DNA from: Diplosphaera chodatii
Taxonomy: Eukaryota > Chlorophyta > Trebouxiophyceae > Prasiolales > Stichococcaceae
Reading direction: 5' to 3'
Assembly: GCA_032358165.1 (NCBI GenBank)
Contig: JAALGY010000023.1
Coordinates: 1,612,001 to 1,676,000 of the forward strand
Length of the DNA: 64,000 nt
Notes under the pieces: model-generated
The model's input: the letters and a program-made list of their open reading frames with translations, nothing else
What the model was told of the DNA's origin: nothing
Databases searched by the model: none
Shown: piece after piece, positions 12,908 to 28,304 of the stretch
Numbering within the stretch: the stretch's first letter is position 1
How the letters are laid out: every line of letters begins with the position of its first letter
Translations under genes and position numbers: made by a program

Positions 12908-13250
12908 TGTGGACGTCGGTTGTCAGGGTTGGGTGTTTGAAGGCAGTCTATGAACTCAACAGTCAGCTCAATGCAGCAACGGTGCCGCGGCGTCTGACAG
13001 AGGTGCAGCGGCGGAAAACGAAAGTGATACACTCGCAAACCCCATGAACGTGTGTATGAATGCGCTCCTGATGTATTGCTGTTGCAGACCCGGGGGATGA
13101 AACTAATGCCAGATGCGCAAGTTGCACAACACCACATGCAAGCCCGCATGATGATCTCGACATGCACGTGTGCATCACTCTGAGGTTTGCGAAGCACGCA
13201 CATTTCAGCAGGTTGGAATATGTGATCGATGCATGCTCTTTGACCGCAGC
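12908..13250. promoter_or_regulatory. Shared divergent promoter region of ELP3 and NSUN5
   Basis: The start codons of two divergent genes are 343 bp apart. No coding exon is seen. A CCGCAG acceptor-like site sits just before the NSUN5 ATG, so a 5' UTR intron is possible. The promoter role is inferred from layout only. Confidence 0.5.
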
Positions 13251-16219
<2,969 letters not shown>

Positions 16220-16266
16220 TTTTAGGGTGCTGTGTTGAGCAATGCCAAGCATTGCTGACCTCTGCC

Positions 16267-16271
16267 TGTAA
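16267..16271 (+). terminator. TGTAA poly(A) signal of NSUN5
   Basis: TGTAA lies 48 nt after the NSUN5 stop on the same strand. Confidence 0.6.
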
Positions 16272-16282
16272 CATGCTGTCAA

Positions 16283-16980
16283 ATGAAAGAACTCCTGTTG
16301 GAGGCGTCAAAGAGCAAGCTTCAGTCCTGCTGCAATGCCTGTCCTGTCTCTTCCTTTCCGGACCGCCAAAGCGCAGCACCTGCCCTCCACTTGGCAGTCC
16401 GTTCTGCATCACGGGCTGCATTGGCAGCCGCCTGCTGCTTTCTCCGTGTCCGTGCGGCAACCTGCGCATGTGCACAGAGAAGTCAAGCGAGGGCATCAGA
16501 ACAGGCCATGAACGGCAGATCACAGGTTGTCAACGCAGCTTACCCGGATCTGCAGCTGTTTCTTCTCTGCACGGCGGTAGGCGTTTCGATTGCTGTTTGG
16601 CGGCTTCTGCCATGCCCGCCGTGCATGTAGGGCAGCTGAGGGATGCATCGGTGCTTGGGCTTCAGCACCTTCCGCTGCAGCTGCCTCTGTTGCAAACCCT
16701 GACGACGGTGCCCCTAGGAGGGCGATCATGGCAAACGTCAAGCAGCAGTCCACCATTTGTACAACATGCGCAATGGTGCGCATGGGAACATGGTGGGCTC
16801 ACAGTGATATCAACACGTGTACCATCTGCAGGTCTCACCAGTGTGAAGCACAACGCTCAGCAGCGACGTCAGTTGCTGGTGCTGTGCTGGCAGCCACCGC
16901 AATGCCGCAGCTGGTGCTGCTGTGTAGGTGACCTGAGTGTGCAGCAGGCTGCTACATGTTGTCCGTAATGCGCTGTGTAA
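16283..16980 (+). CDS. Possible small spliced gene, unrecognised
   Basis: An open frame runs from ATG 16283 to TAG at about 16630. It includes a second ATG (MNGRSQVVNAAYPDLQLF) followed by one hydrophobic segment, LFLLCTAVGVSIAVWRLLP, a possible membrane anchor. A possible second exon from about 16664 reads VANPDDGAPRRAIMANVKQ and STICTTCAM. A TGTAA at 16976-16980 could end the transcript. I do not recognise a family, the splice joins are not decisive, and codon use is not clearly coding. It could be chance ORFs in intergenic DNA. Confidence 0.25.
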
Positions 16981-17681
16981 TCTGGCAAGGGACATGATGC
17001 TCAACACAAATCAGCTTCGCCAATGGCTGTTGCCCGTCCAGATGAATGCAGCAACTGTGAGCAGCACGCAGTGATGCTCCGCTGAGGCGGAGGAACAGGA
17101 TCAGGCAGCCACACGCTCTGGACAAAGAGTTGGCAGTGGCAAGGGGCCAAGTGGGTACGCCAACGCCAATCTGACATGCAGTCTCACATGCCCAATGCTG
17201 GTGCTGCAGTTGTACTGGTGGCTTGTACGTGCGCCCACCCTACAGCACTAGCTTCGGTTGAACGACCATTCGGGCAATGCACGTCCAGAAGTCTAGAGTA
17301 AAGCTTCCCTCACGAACAGGGCTTTCGTAAGGAGTCGCATGCTCATCGAACACGTGATGAGCCGGGGCAAGGTCGCTGACGTGCTGGGAGTTTGACGCCA
17401 TACAGCATGGGGCAGCAGACATTCCCTCTCAACAGCGGCCAGCGCCGGGTTGTTGCGGTGCGTCAAAGCTATCTTCTTTGCAATCGTGAAAGCATGGCCG
17501 AACAGATGCGGCAACACTTGTGACTGTCGACTTACGTTCTACTGGCGTCATCCTCTCGACAGACCAGTCGGACTGCAGTCTGATTGCACGCAGCGGGCCG
17601 GCAGGGGCAGCTTGTAGGGCCATGCGCATGGTTCACTCAGCATACGCGATCTGTCGCATGTGACTTGCTTGCATCCGCGGA

Positions 17682-20600
17682 ATGAACGCCTCCCTGCCGC
17701 AGCGCTTTGCAGGGTCGTGCAAATGCAAGGAACCACGGACAGGGCGGTCGACCAGCCTCGCGATCGACCTTCGTTACGGATTGTCGGACCTGCGTGTGGC
17801 GCCCGTGCCATCCTTGGCGATCATCGCAGGCATGCATTCCACTAGCAGCTACTGACAGCCGGTCACCACATTTGCACTGCAGCTGGTGCTCATTGCCGGC
17901 GGCGCAGCGGGAGCCAAGGTGCTGCGCACTGAGCTGCGGGCGGCGGCGAAGGAGCAGAATCGGCTGGCGGTGGACCTAGATGTGCGGCCGGGCAAGCGAT
18001 CGGCCAAGCGCCCGCGCGTGGCTGTTGATGCCACATTCCTCAAGCGGCTGGGCATCATCCTGCGCATGTGAGCGTGCAGTTCTCCCGATCTGGAGGCGCC
18101 ATGGTCCAGAATACGCTGGAGTCGTCTTCAAACCTGCTGGATCTGTCGTCTTGCTCATCAATGGCGTCTGTTTGAGTGACGAACCCAGCACAGTACCCTC
18201 TGATGCAGATGTGTGCCGAGCATTTATTCACGGGAGGCGGGCCTCATCGCCATTCAGAGCGCCCTGCTGGTCTGGCGGACGTACCTCACTGACTACATCT
18301 CCCGCATCGAGGCCAGAGCCGGCCGGCACCTCATCGCCCAGGTGCCTGTTCGCTCCAGGACCTGCATCTGGTCACAGATCTGTGCGAAACTCAGCTCAGT
18401 TTCTAGGCCGACACAACGTGAGTGAAGCCTGATGCCCCCTCTCTCGTGCTGCAGCAATACCCGCAGTTTGCGCGGCTGCTCATGGCGTTTGCGGGCGTGG
18501 CGGTGCCGGCCGCGTGCGTCAACAGCGGGCTGAAGTACTTCCAGAAGCGCATCCAGCTGACCTTCATGCGCCGCCTGACGCACAACCTGCACCAGCAGTA
18601 CACCGCCAACCGTGCATACTATGCGGCCTCAACCCTCGGCGGTGCGCAATCAGCCTGAGCGCACTGTGTGAGCAGGGAGCAAGTGGTATAGGGTTTGCAA
18701 TCAATGTCAGTTTGTATCCCAACTTTGCAGCGTGTGCATGCAGGCCTGACAAATGCAGACCAGCGCATCACTGAGGATGTTGAGAAGTTTGCTTTCACGG
18801 TGGCGGACCTGTTCTCCTACACCTTTAAGCCGCTGCTGGATGTCATCCTATTCACCCGCAGCCTCGGCAAGATCATTGGCTACAAACCCCAGGTGATAAG
18901 CGTGCTCTGCATGCATGACGTCCGTGTGACCCGAACAGATTGCAGTGGAGTCGTTGCTGTGCCTGCCAATACAATCACTTACGGCCATTATGCAGGCAGT
19001 GCTGTATGGCTACTACATTTTGTCAGCCATGGGCCTGCGGGCTTTGTCACCGGCAATGGCGCTGATGACGTCACAGGAGGCTCACTTATCAGGCTCCTTC
19101 CGAACAGCGCACCAGGTGTAACACCTGATCATTCGGTGTGCAGAACCATCAACATGCATGGTGCAGTGGATGTCGCCCACAAGCTGCAGCCTGCATGTAA
19201 TGTGTCTGCTGTCCACATGCAGCGATTGGCAGCATCTGCAGAGGAGGTCGCATTCAACGACCCACCTGGTGGCGCAGCTGAGTGCATGATCCTGAACGAG
19301 CACCTGTGGCGCCTGCTGCGCCACTCGAAGCTCTCTGCCTTCCAGCGCTTCATCCAAGGGGTGCGGCATTCAGGCTCATCCCGCATGCACTGCAAGCCGC
19401 TGAGTGGCAGTGCACATCCTTCTAAGCCCCTAGGCCATCGTGCCTCTGAGGCCAGCATCAGTTGGCCTCAGAGTTGGTATGCACTGACACTCAGGTGTTC
19501 GATGGCTACCTGGTGAAGTACGGCGCGACAGCTGTGGCGCTGCTGGCGTATGCTGCGCCGATGTACATGCGGCGGGGGACCTCCACCGCCTCGCAGGACG
19601 ACCTGACGCAGGACTACATCCGCTCCATGCGGCTGCTGCAGAACACGGCCCGGTGAAGCCTCTGTCTGCTGCGTCTTGCCAGTACCAGCTGCTGTCAGTC
19701 CCAGATGGAGTCTTGTGTGTGCTGTACTTGGTGGTCACTAGCAGAAGGTGGGCTTGCCCCCAGTTTCCTCAACACAGCCCACAAGTCCGTAACGCGACTC
19801 CTGCTGCGTATCATGCAGGGGTGTCGGCGACCTGGTGCTGGTGTACAAGCGGGTGACGGCGCTGGCGGGCCACACCTCCCGCGTGTCAGAGCTGCTGGAG
19901 GCCGTCGCCCGCATGTCAGCGTCCAATGCCTCCTCCTACCACCGTGAGGTGACCCGCCTAGCCCGACAGCATGCCGGCCGTTGCATCTGCATACCAATGG
20001 CTATTGCACCCCTCACTCAACTACCGCAGCAGGTCACAAGCAGGCATTGCGATGGTTTAGCGTACCGAGATATTGACTCTTGGGGTTGTGCCTGCGCAGC
20101 TGTACATGCGGAACGTGTCGTCATCGAACCGGCTCAAGGCAGAGGGGGAAGAGGAGGAGTTGCTGCCGCCACCACAGCGCCTTGCTGGCGACATCATCCG
20201 CTTCGATGGGTGCTCAGCTACAACGGAGGATTCATACGCTGTCGCAACCCACTGTCGTCAACGGGCATCACATCAGCGTGCTGCACAAACATGCGAAGCT
20301 GCATACGGCTTGCTGTCGGGACTCAGATGTGTGTCTGCTGCAGGGTGGCGCTGAATGCGCCAGACGGGACAGCGCTGGTGCGGGGTCTGACATTCGACGT
20401 GCCGCGCGGGCGGTCCATCATCATCATGGGCCCGAACGGCAGCGGCAAGTCGAGCCTGTTCCGGGTGCTGGCTGGCCTGTGGCCGCTGCAGGTGAACCGC
20501 CATGTGGTCACCGCGCCACTACAAGTCAGCCGACTCTGCTTACAGCACCTGCAGTGTGACCTGCAGTGGAGCATGGCATGCACCTGTTCACCTGTCCTCA

Positions 20601-22094
20601 GCAGTGCACGCAGATATCAAAACGACTCAGTTCATTGCCGCAGGGTGGCGAGGTCACGCTCCCACCGAAGCGGGAGGTGTTCTACCTGTCGCAGCGGCCC
20701 TACCTTGTGTCTGGCAGGTGTGCTCATACTGCTTATGCTTGCTACGATGTGTGGCTGCCGGATACAGCGTCGGAGGGGCAGGCCCCTCTGTTTCAACAGG
20801 CTAAAGCCGATACCGAGGTGTAGTGGGACCGATTTCCACTGCAGCCTGCGCGACCAGCTGCTGTACCCTCGGCCGCCGGCAGCGGTGTGGGCTGCCTCGC
20901 CGCCAGAGGCTCGCGCCGCCTTCATGCAGCTCCAGGGCCCCGGCGCCGGCCAGGTCGGTCCGATCGTGGCTCCAGTGGGTCTGCTGCATGCAGCAGGCAG
21001 TGCTACATATCCTTTTTCAAGATAGCAGCCGACATGATGATGGTCACACCTGCCCTGATGCTTGCTTTCGGTGCTGCCTGCCATGACTACTATCTGTCGT
21101 CCCATGAGCTGCACTCAACCCTGCATCAACACTGTGGGGGATGGTGCTGCAGGGTCTCAACAAGCTGGACCGTGATGCGGAGGATGCACGGCTGGAGGAG
21201 TGCCTCGAGGCCGTGGAGCTCGACTACCTGCTCGCCAGGTGCCAGCAGCCAGAGGCCACCCAAACTTTGCAGATGGTTCGAGCAGCTTCGACCATGACAT
21301 CATGCTTGCCAAGGTTTTGCATGCATGTCAGCTGCACGGAAACCCAGCTCGCATGATGCGCCCAGCACGACCAAGCCGTGCGCTTGAGCAGGGGCCGGGG
21401 GTGGGAGCAGGTGCAGCCGTGGACGGAGACGCTATCAGGCGGCGAGAAGCAGCGCCTCGCGATGGCACGGCTGCTGTTCCACGCGCCCACCTACGCCATC
21501 CTGGACGAGTGCACCTCTGCTGTGTCTGCCGACGGCGAGGTAACTGAATTGCCGGAAGTGTTGATGACCTTAAACCCTCAGCAAACCCTGAAAGTCTCCT
21601 GCACCGCTCGCGCACATGTGGATGCTGCACTGCACCTGCTAGGGCTTCTTGCATCAGCGGCATTGCATGTGCGCAGACGCGCGCAAGACCTACCCGAAAG
21701 ACTGCAAGTCAGCAGCCAGTGATCTGCACCTTATGTGGGCGTGCTACATCCTGTCCAGGCGGCTCTGTACCAGGCATGTGTGGATGCGGGCATCACGCTG
21801 CTGTCCATCGGCCACCGCCCAGCCATTAAGGCCTTTCACCAGGCCGTCATCCACTTTCAGGTGAGCACCCAGCGCTCTGCTGTTACTATTATTCTGCAAT
21901 CGTTAGCGGCGGTTGCAGCTGTCATGAAGACTCCCACAAAGTGGCCTGTGCAAGGCAGCAGATCATGTCCTGAGACTGCACCGAAACCTCTGCAGGGTGG
22001 CCAGCTCGACAGAGGCAGCGGCTGGTCGCTCGAGGAGCTGGCTGCTGAACCAGTCCAGGCAGCCCCGCAATCAAATGGCAGCCCCAACGAGTGA
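17682..22094 (+). CDS. Peroxisomal-type ABC half-transporter (subfamily D)
   Basis: This is an ABCD half-transporter with one membrane domain followed by one ATPase domain. It is expected to dimerise in the peroxisomal membrane and import fatty acyl-CoA for beta-oxidation. The membrane part runs from about 17880 ([15 protein letters not shown]) through [54 protein letters not shown] and the family EAA-like motif [13 protein letters not shown] (about 18757-18795). The ATPase domain has Walker [10 protein letters not shown] (about 20429-20455), signature LSGGEKQR (about 21433), Walker [10 protein letters not shown] (about 21493) and the switch His in LLSIGHR. The end is a short charged tail with TGA at 22092-22094. 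Only one half is present, so it is not the full-length plant PXA1/CTS form. The first exon (ATG 17682, [11 protein letters not shown]) is tentative. Confidence 0.93.
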
Positions 22095-22179
22095 TGCTGC
22101 TCGTCGTGCTTAGTGGCCTTATATAATGTGCCTGGTCTGCAAGTACCCAGTACATTGCAGCGGAGGTTTTTGTGTGAGG

Positions 22180-22184
22180 TGTAA
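22180..22184 (+). terminator. TGTAA poly(A) signal of the ABCD transporter gene
   Basis: It lies 86 nt downstream of the stop at 22094. Confidence 0.6.
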
Positions 22185-22235
22185 ACGTTGCAGGTCAGGA
22201 ATAGGTTGCAATAACATCAGGAATACGTTGGAGCC

Positions 22236-22240
22236 TTACA
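22236..22240 (-). terminator. TGTAA poly(A) signal of the proline iminopeptidase gene
   Basis: TTACA on the + strand reads TGTAA on the minus strand, about 305 nt past the stop at 22545. Confidence 0.5.
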
Positions 22241-22544
22241 ATGCGATCTGTTGGTCATTCTGACTGGGTCAGGTGTGTCGCCGTGAGCTAGGTTGGATCG
22301 ACAGGTGTCATTCGGGATTGGGCGCGGTAGCACGGATGTACATTCTTTGCAAACAATGTAGGCGTGTCAATGTTCAAGCACGTTCTGTATGTACAGGAAT
22401 ATGAATAAGGCAAGTGCCCTCAGCATAAATCCCCAGCAGTAAGGTCTCACAAACAGTCATTGCGCTGAAGCACACACTCATGCCAAGCTTGCGCCAAATT
22501 GAATGGAACCAGGATGTTTCGACATGGCCGCCGCAACCTCATTC

Positions 22545-24884
<2,340 letters not shown>

Positions 24885-25240
24885 TTGCAGGGTGCAGGAT
24901 GCATGGTGCCGTCGGCAAAGCAAGTTCGAGTAGTCGCTGCAGGCGCTGAGCATGATGCACTTGTCCGACAGGATGAGGTCGGTCAAGGCAAACGGCTGAA
25001 GGCGCGCGCAAAAGCGTAATGGCTTTGGATCAGCAATCTCCGTTGTCCAAGCCGTCACCATGCATGCCAGTGGCTGAATTCGAGCCACTCAGTAGGGCGC
25101 TACTTGCGATCGGCACCGCCTGCAAGCCGACTTCTCGACACAGACGAGTGCATCTCTGCGTCGATTACGGCTCTGCGAGCAGGACAGGGCGTAATATAGT
25201 TGGGCAGCACCAGGCTGCCTGGCTGATGCCAGCTGTGATC
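24885..25240. promoter_or_regulatory. Divergent promoter region of PIP and HemE
   Basis: The spacer is 356 bp between opposite start codons, and both products appear organelle-targeted. No coding exon is seen, and a shared promoter is inference from layout. Confidence 0.45.
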
Positions 25241-27783
25241 ATGGCGACGCAGACGGCCAGCCGCACAGCAGGCAGCCCGTGCGCTTGCAGGCAGTGCAGC
25301 ATGTTGCAGTGCCTCAAGGGGCTGCCGCTGGGGAGACAGCAGGCTCTGAGGCATCCATCCGCACGCAGCAGGCAGCACAGCGCCATTGTGCGCGCACAAG
25401 CAGGTCTGAGATGCTGCAATCGGCACATATGCATGTGTGGCGTGCACAATAGTACGTGCTTCACGGCTTCACCCTGATCATGATCCTGCGTACTGATCAC
25501 GATATGCAGACGCACATCAAGCGCCTCTCATGGTGCGGGCTGCTCGTGGCGAGAATGTGGAGAGGACGCCTTGCTGGTACGTTATGGTGTCCTTTGCGCT
25601 GCAGTGCAATGTCATCCGCCCATATGATCAGGCCGTAATACTGCACATGCACTGGATCACAGGATGATGCGGCAGGCCGGCAGATACCAAGCGGTGAGCA
25701 ACAGCACCGGGTGCAGGCGACCCTGCTCCAATCGACTATACAGCCCGACGACGTGTGGTCTGAACGTCGAACGTATGGACTGCGCAGGCTTACAGGGACC
25801 TGGCGAAGCGCCACCCATCCTTCCGGGAGCGATCAGAGACCAGGGACCTGATCGTAGAGATCAGCCTGCAGCCCTGGAACTCGTTCAGACCAGACGGCGT
25901 CATTCTCTTCAGGTACAACACGATGGTCAAGGCGACACAGTGCTGATCAGGGCATGCAGATGGCTATTCTGCAGACCAATGCCACCCTTTTGCCCGCAGC
26001 GACATCTTGACGCCATTGCCAGCACTGGGCATGCCCTTTGAGATCGACGACCTCAAGGGACCCATCATTGAACAGCCCATCAGGTGAATAAGATGATCTG
26101 AGCAACTGCATCCTGCCCCGAACCACAACGTCCATCTGGCGTGGCCCAGTGCTGAGGTGCAGATGTGGTAAGTCTTGCACCTGCCGCAGGTCACTGGAGG
26201 ACGTGCAGGCCTTGCACGAGCTGGACCTCGACCAGCTGCGCTTTGTCAGCGACTCGCTTGGTGACCTGCGCCAGGAGGTCGATCCCCAGGTACACACTTG
26301 CGGCCGTGACGCTGTCTTGTTGCAGTTCCATGAACACACGGCTGGTGCAAAGGGAGTTCATCAAGCACCGCGACTGGATAGCAGGCACCAGTGGGAATGT
26401 GTGAGATCTACAGGTCGTCTTGGAATAGGTAGTCGCTCCTGTGGCCGCAGGCGGCAGTGCTGGGCTTCGTGGGCAGCCCCTGGACGCTGGCGACGTATCT
26501 GATCGAGGGGGGCTCCACGCCGCTGTACAAAAAGATCAAGGCAATGACGGCAGCGGCGCCTGATGTGCTGTCGGCCCTGCTGCAGCACCTGGCAGTCCAG
26601 ATTGCCGAGTACATGTGCTTCCAGGCAAGGCAACTCTCAGCAATGTGTTCACTACCAGGAAGCTCGCCGATGGTGCGAACAAGACTGGCCACGAATCTAG
26701 GCAGAAGCGCGTCAAAGCAATCTGGTCATCCACTTGCTGCAGATAGAGGCGGGTGCCGATGCAGTTCAGCTGTTCGACTCCTGGGGCGGTCAACTGCCGC
26801 CTGCAGTAAGCCCTCTTTACTTTGGTGGAACGCACATGCACCTTGTAATGCCTGTCGCACATAGCAGCGCTCTCAGGCAATATGCAAGTCACCAGTGGAA
26901 ATCGATGTGCTGTACGTTTGCAGCAATGGGACAAGTGGTCGAGGCCGTACCTGGAGCACATCATCAAGACGGTCAAGGCGCGGCACCCGGACACGCCCGT
27001 CACACTGTACGCCAACGGCAGCGGCGGGCTGCTGGAGCGCATGGGCAGCACCGGTGCTGATGTCATTGGCCTGGACTGGACGGTTGACATGGCGGACGCG
27101 CGGCGGCGGCTGGGGCCCAACCAATCTGTCCAGGTGCCCTTGCCATCGGCCTGGCTTTTCACCCTACTCGACGCCCTAGTTGCTGCTGTCACTTCTGCGT
27201 TGTCGGGCGAGCTCTGTACGGTCACACGAATGTATGCTGAGCTGCTAATTTCCACTTTACAGCAGTGTCCCGTGCCAGCTGGGTGCTTATGGGACAACTC
27301 GGTCGCAGGTTGTGGCAGTTGCTGATTAGCGGGTTGAGAGCAGGGCCTGGGGTTCGCGATGGTGCACCCAATGGCGTGATGCGGTGTTGGATCTTGCCCG
27401 CGTCGGTCACAGAGCTGTTCACAAGTACGCTGTGGAAGTGCAGGGCAATGTGGACCCCGTGATCCTGTTTGCGGAGCCACCTGCAATTGAGGCAGCCGTG
27501 CGGGATGTGCTCCACAAAGCTGGGCCCAGAGGCCACATCCTCAACCTGGGCCACGGCGTGGTTGTCGGTACGCGGTCCTCTTGGATTCTCAGATGATCAG
27601 TCCGGCTGTCACTGGAACGCTCCTACAGCGCTGCCAACAGCATCTGCGACCCCCGCCATGATGCATGGTGAGGCAGGCACAAATTGACATGCTCGCTGTT
27701 GCGCTGCAGGGACACCAGAGGAGTCGGTGGCTCACATGTTCCAGCTCAGCAAAGAGATCAAACGGGAGGCCCTTGCGGTGTGA
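25241..27783 (+). CDS. HEME: Uroporphyrinogen decarboxylase, chloroplast heme/chlorophyll pathway
   Basis: HemE converts uroporphyrinogen III to coproporphyrinogen III by removing four carboxyl groups, upstream of both heme and chlorophyll. The start exon (ATG 25241, [20 protein letters not shown]) ends [11 protein letters not shown], a typical plastid transit peptide with a VRA-type cleavage site. It is followed by [19 protein letters not shown] and the invariant MRQAGRY (about 25664-25685). Further landmarks are [50 protein letters not shown] (catalytic Asp region), [70 protein letters not shown] and [18 protein letters not shown]. The stop TGA is at 27781-27783. All active-site landmarks are present, so it should be a working enzyme. 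Roughly 12 exons are required. Confidence 0.97.
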
Positions 27784-28304
27784 TCATGTGCCAGCTCTTG
27801 CAGCACTGCAATGTGTATGGCTGGTGCCTTCGGCGGCAATGTCTACCGTGTACATCCACGCATGCAATAATGGCGGAATCCAACTGGCGGCAACTCGAAA
27901 CGGGACGTACGACGGCGGGTATTTCAGGCATGGCCACAAGACGTATGGCGCCTATCATGGATGCAAGCCTAAGACAAGCCCTAAGTTCGTCCAGCCAAGC
28001 CCGGCTGCTGTTGAAAGGGACCCTCGGCTTTCAATCCAGTGTCCCCCTTCATGCTGAGCTGGCAGCACTTGAAAGCACAGTGGTCCAAAATTGCAGCCAG
28101 ACCGATCGATCGCAGTCCTTAGTGATGATGCTTTGATCAGGTATTGCAGGACAGCACTTGCAAGCTGGGGAGATCACGATTGAACACTTCTGAGCGTTAC
28201 GATCAGTTTGATCCCGTCAAGCGACGGCCGGCCCGTCCACCTGACGGTGTACCAGCACCCGGCACGCCGCTGTGACACTGTCTTCAGCCTTGAGCGAAAT
28301 CAAC
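27784..28304. other. Spacer between HemE and CFAP410
   Basis: It contains the HemE 3' untranslated region and the CFAP410 promoter. One continuous small ORF at 27870-28136 is listed separately as doubtful. No TGTAA is seen for HemE. Confidence 0.45.
27870..28136 (+). CDS. Doubtful 88-residue ORF
   Basis: The open frame begins MAESNWRQLETGRTTAGI at 27870 and ends at a TGA at 28134-28136. It is rich in Ser, Ala, Leu, Met and Arg, a little like a targeting peptide, with no recognised family. It starts only 86 nt after the HemE stop, so it would have to lie in the HemE 3' UTR or in the CFAP410 leader. A chance ORF is the most likely explanation. Confidence 0.12.
   Translation: MAESNWRQLETGRTTAGISGMATRRMAPIMDASLRQALSSSSQARLLLKGTLGFQSSVPLHAELAALESTVVQNCSQTDRSQSLVMML

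Larger units (their letters stand above)
16220..17680. other. Spacer between NSUN5 and the ABCD transporter, mostly non-coding
   Basis: The first 750 bp may hold a small gene (listed separately) because a second TGTAA occurs at 16976. From about 17,000 to 17,680 I see no coherent exon; this is the likely promoter of the ABCD transporter gene. Confidence 0.4.
22095..22544. other. Convergent 3' spacer between the ABCD and proline iminopeptidase genes
   Basis: This non-coding spacer has one TGTAA on each strand, at 22180 (+) and 22236 (read on the minus strand). Each is placed to end the gene that points at it, and the two overlap by about 60 bp at most. Nothing else is seen. Confidence 0.6.
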
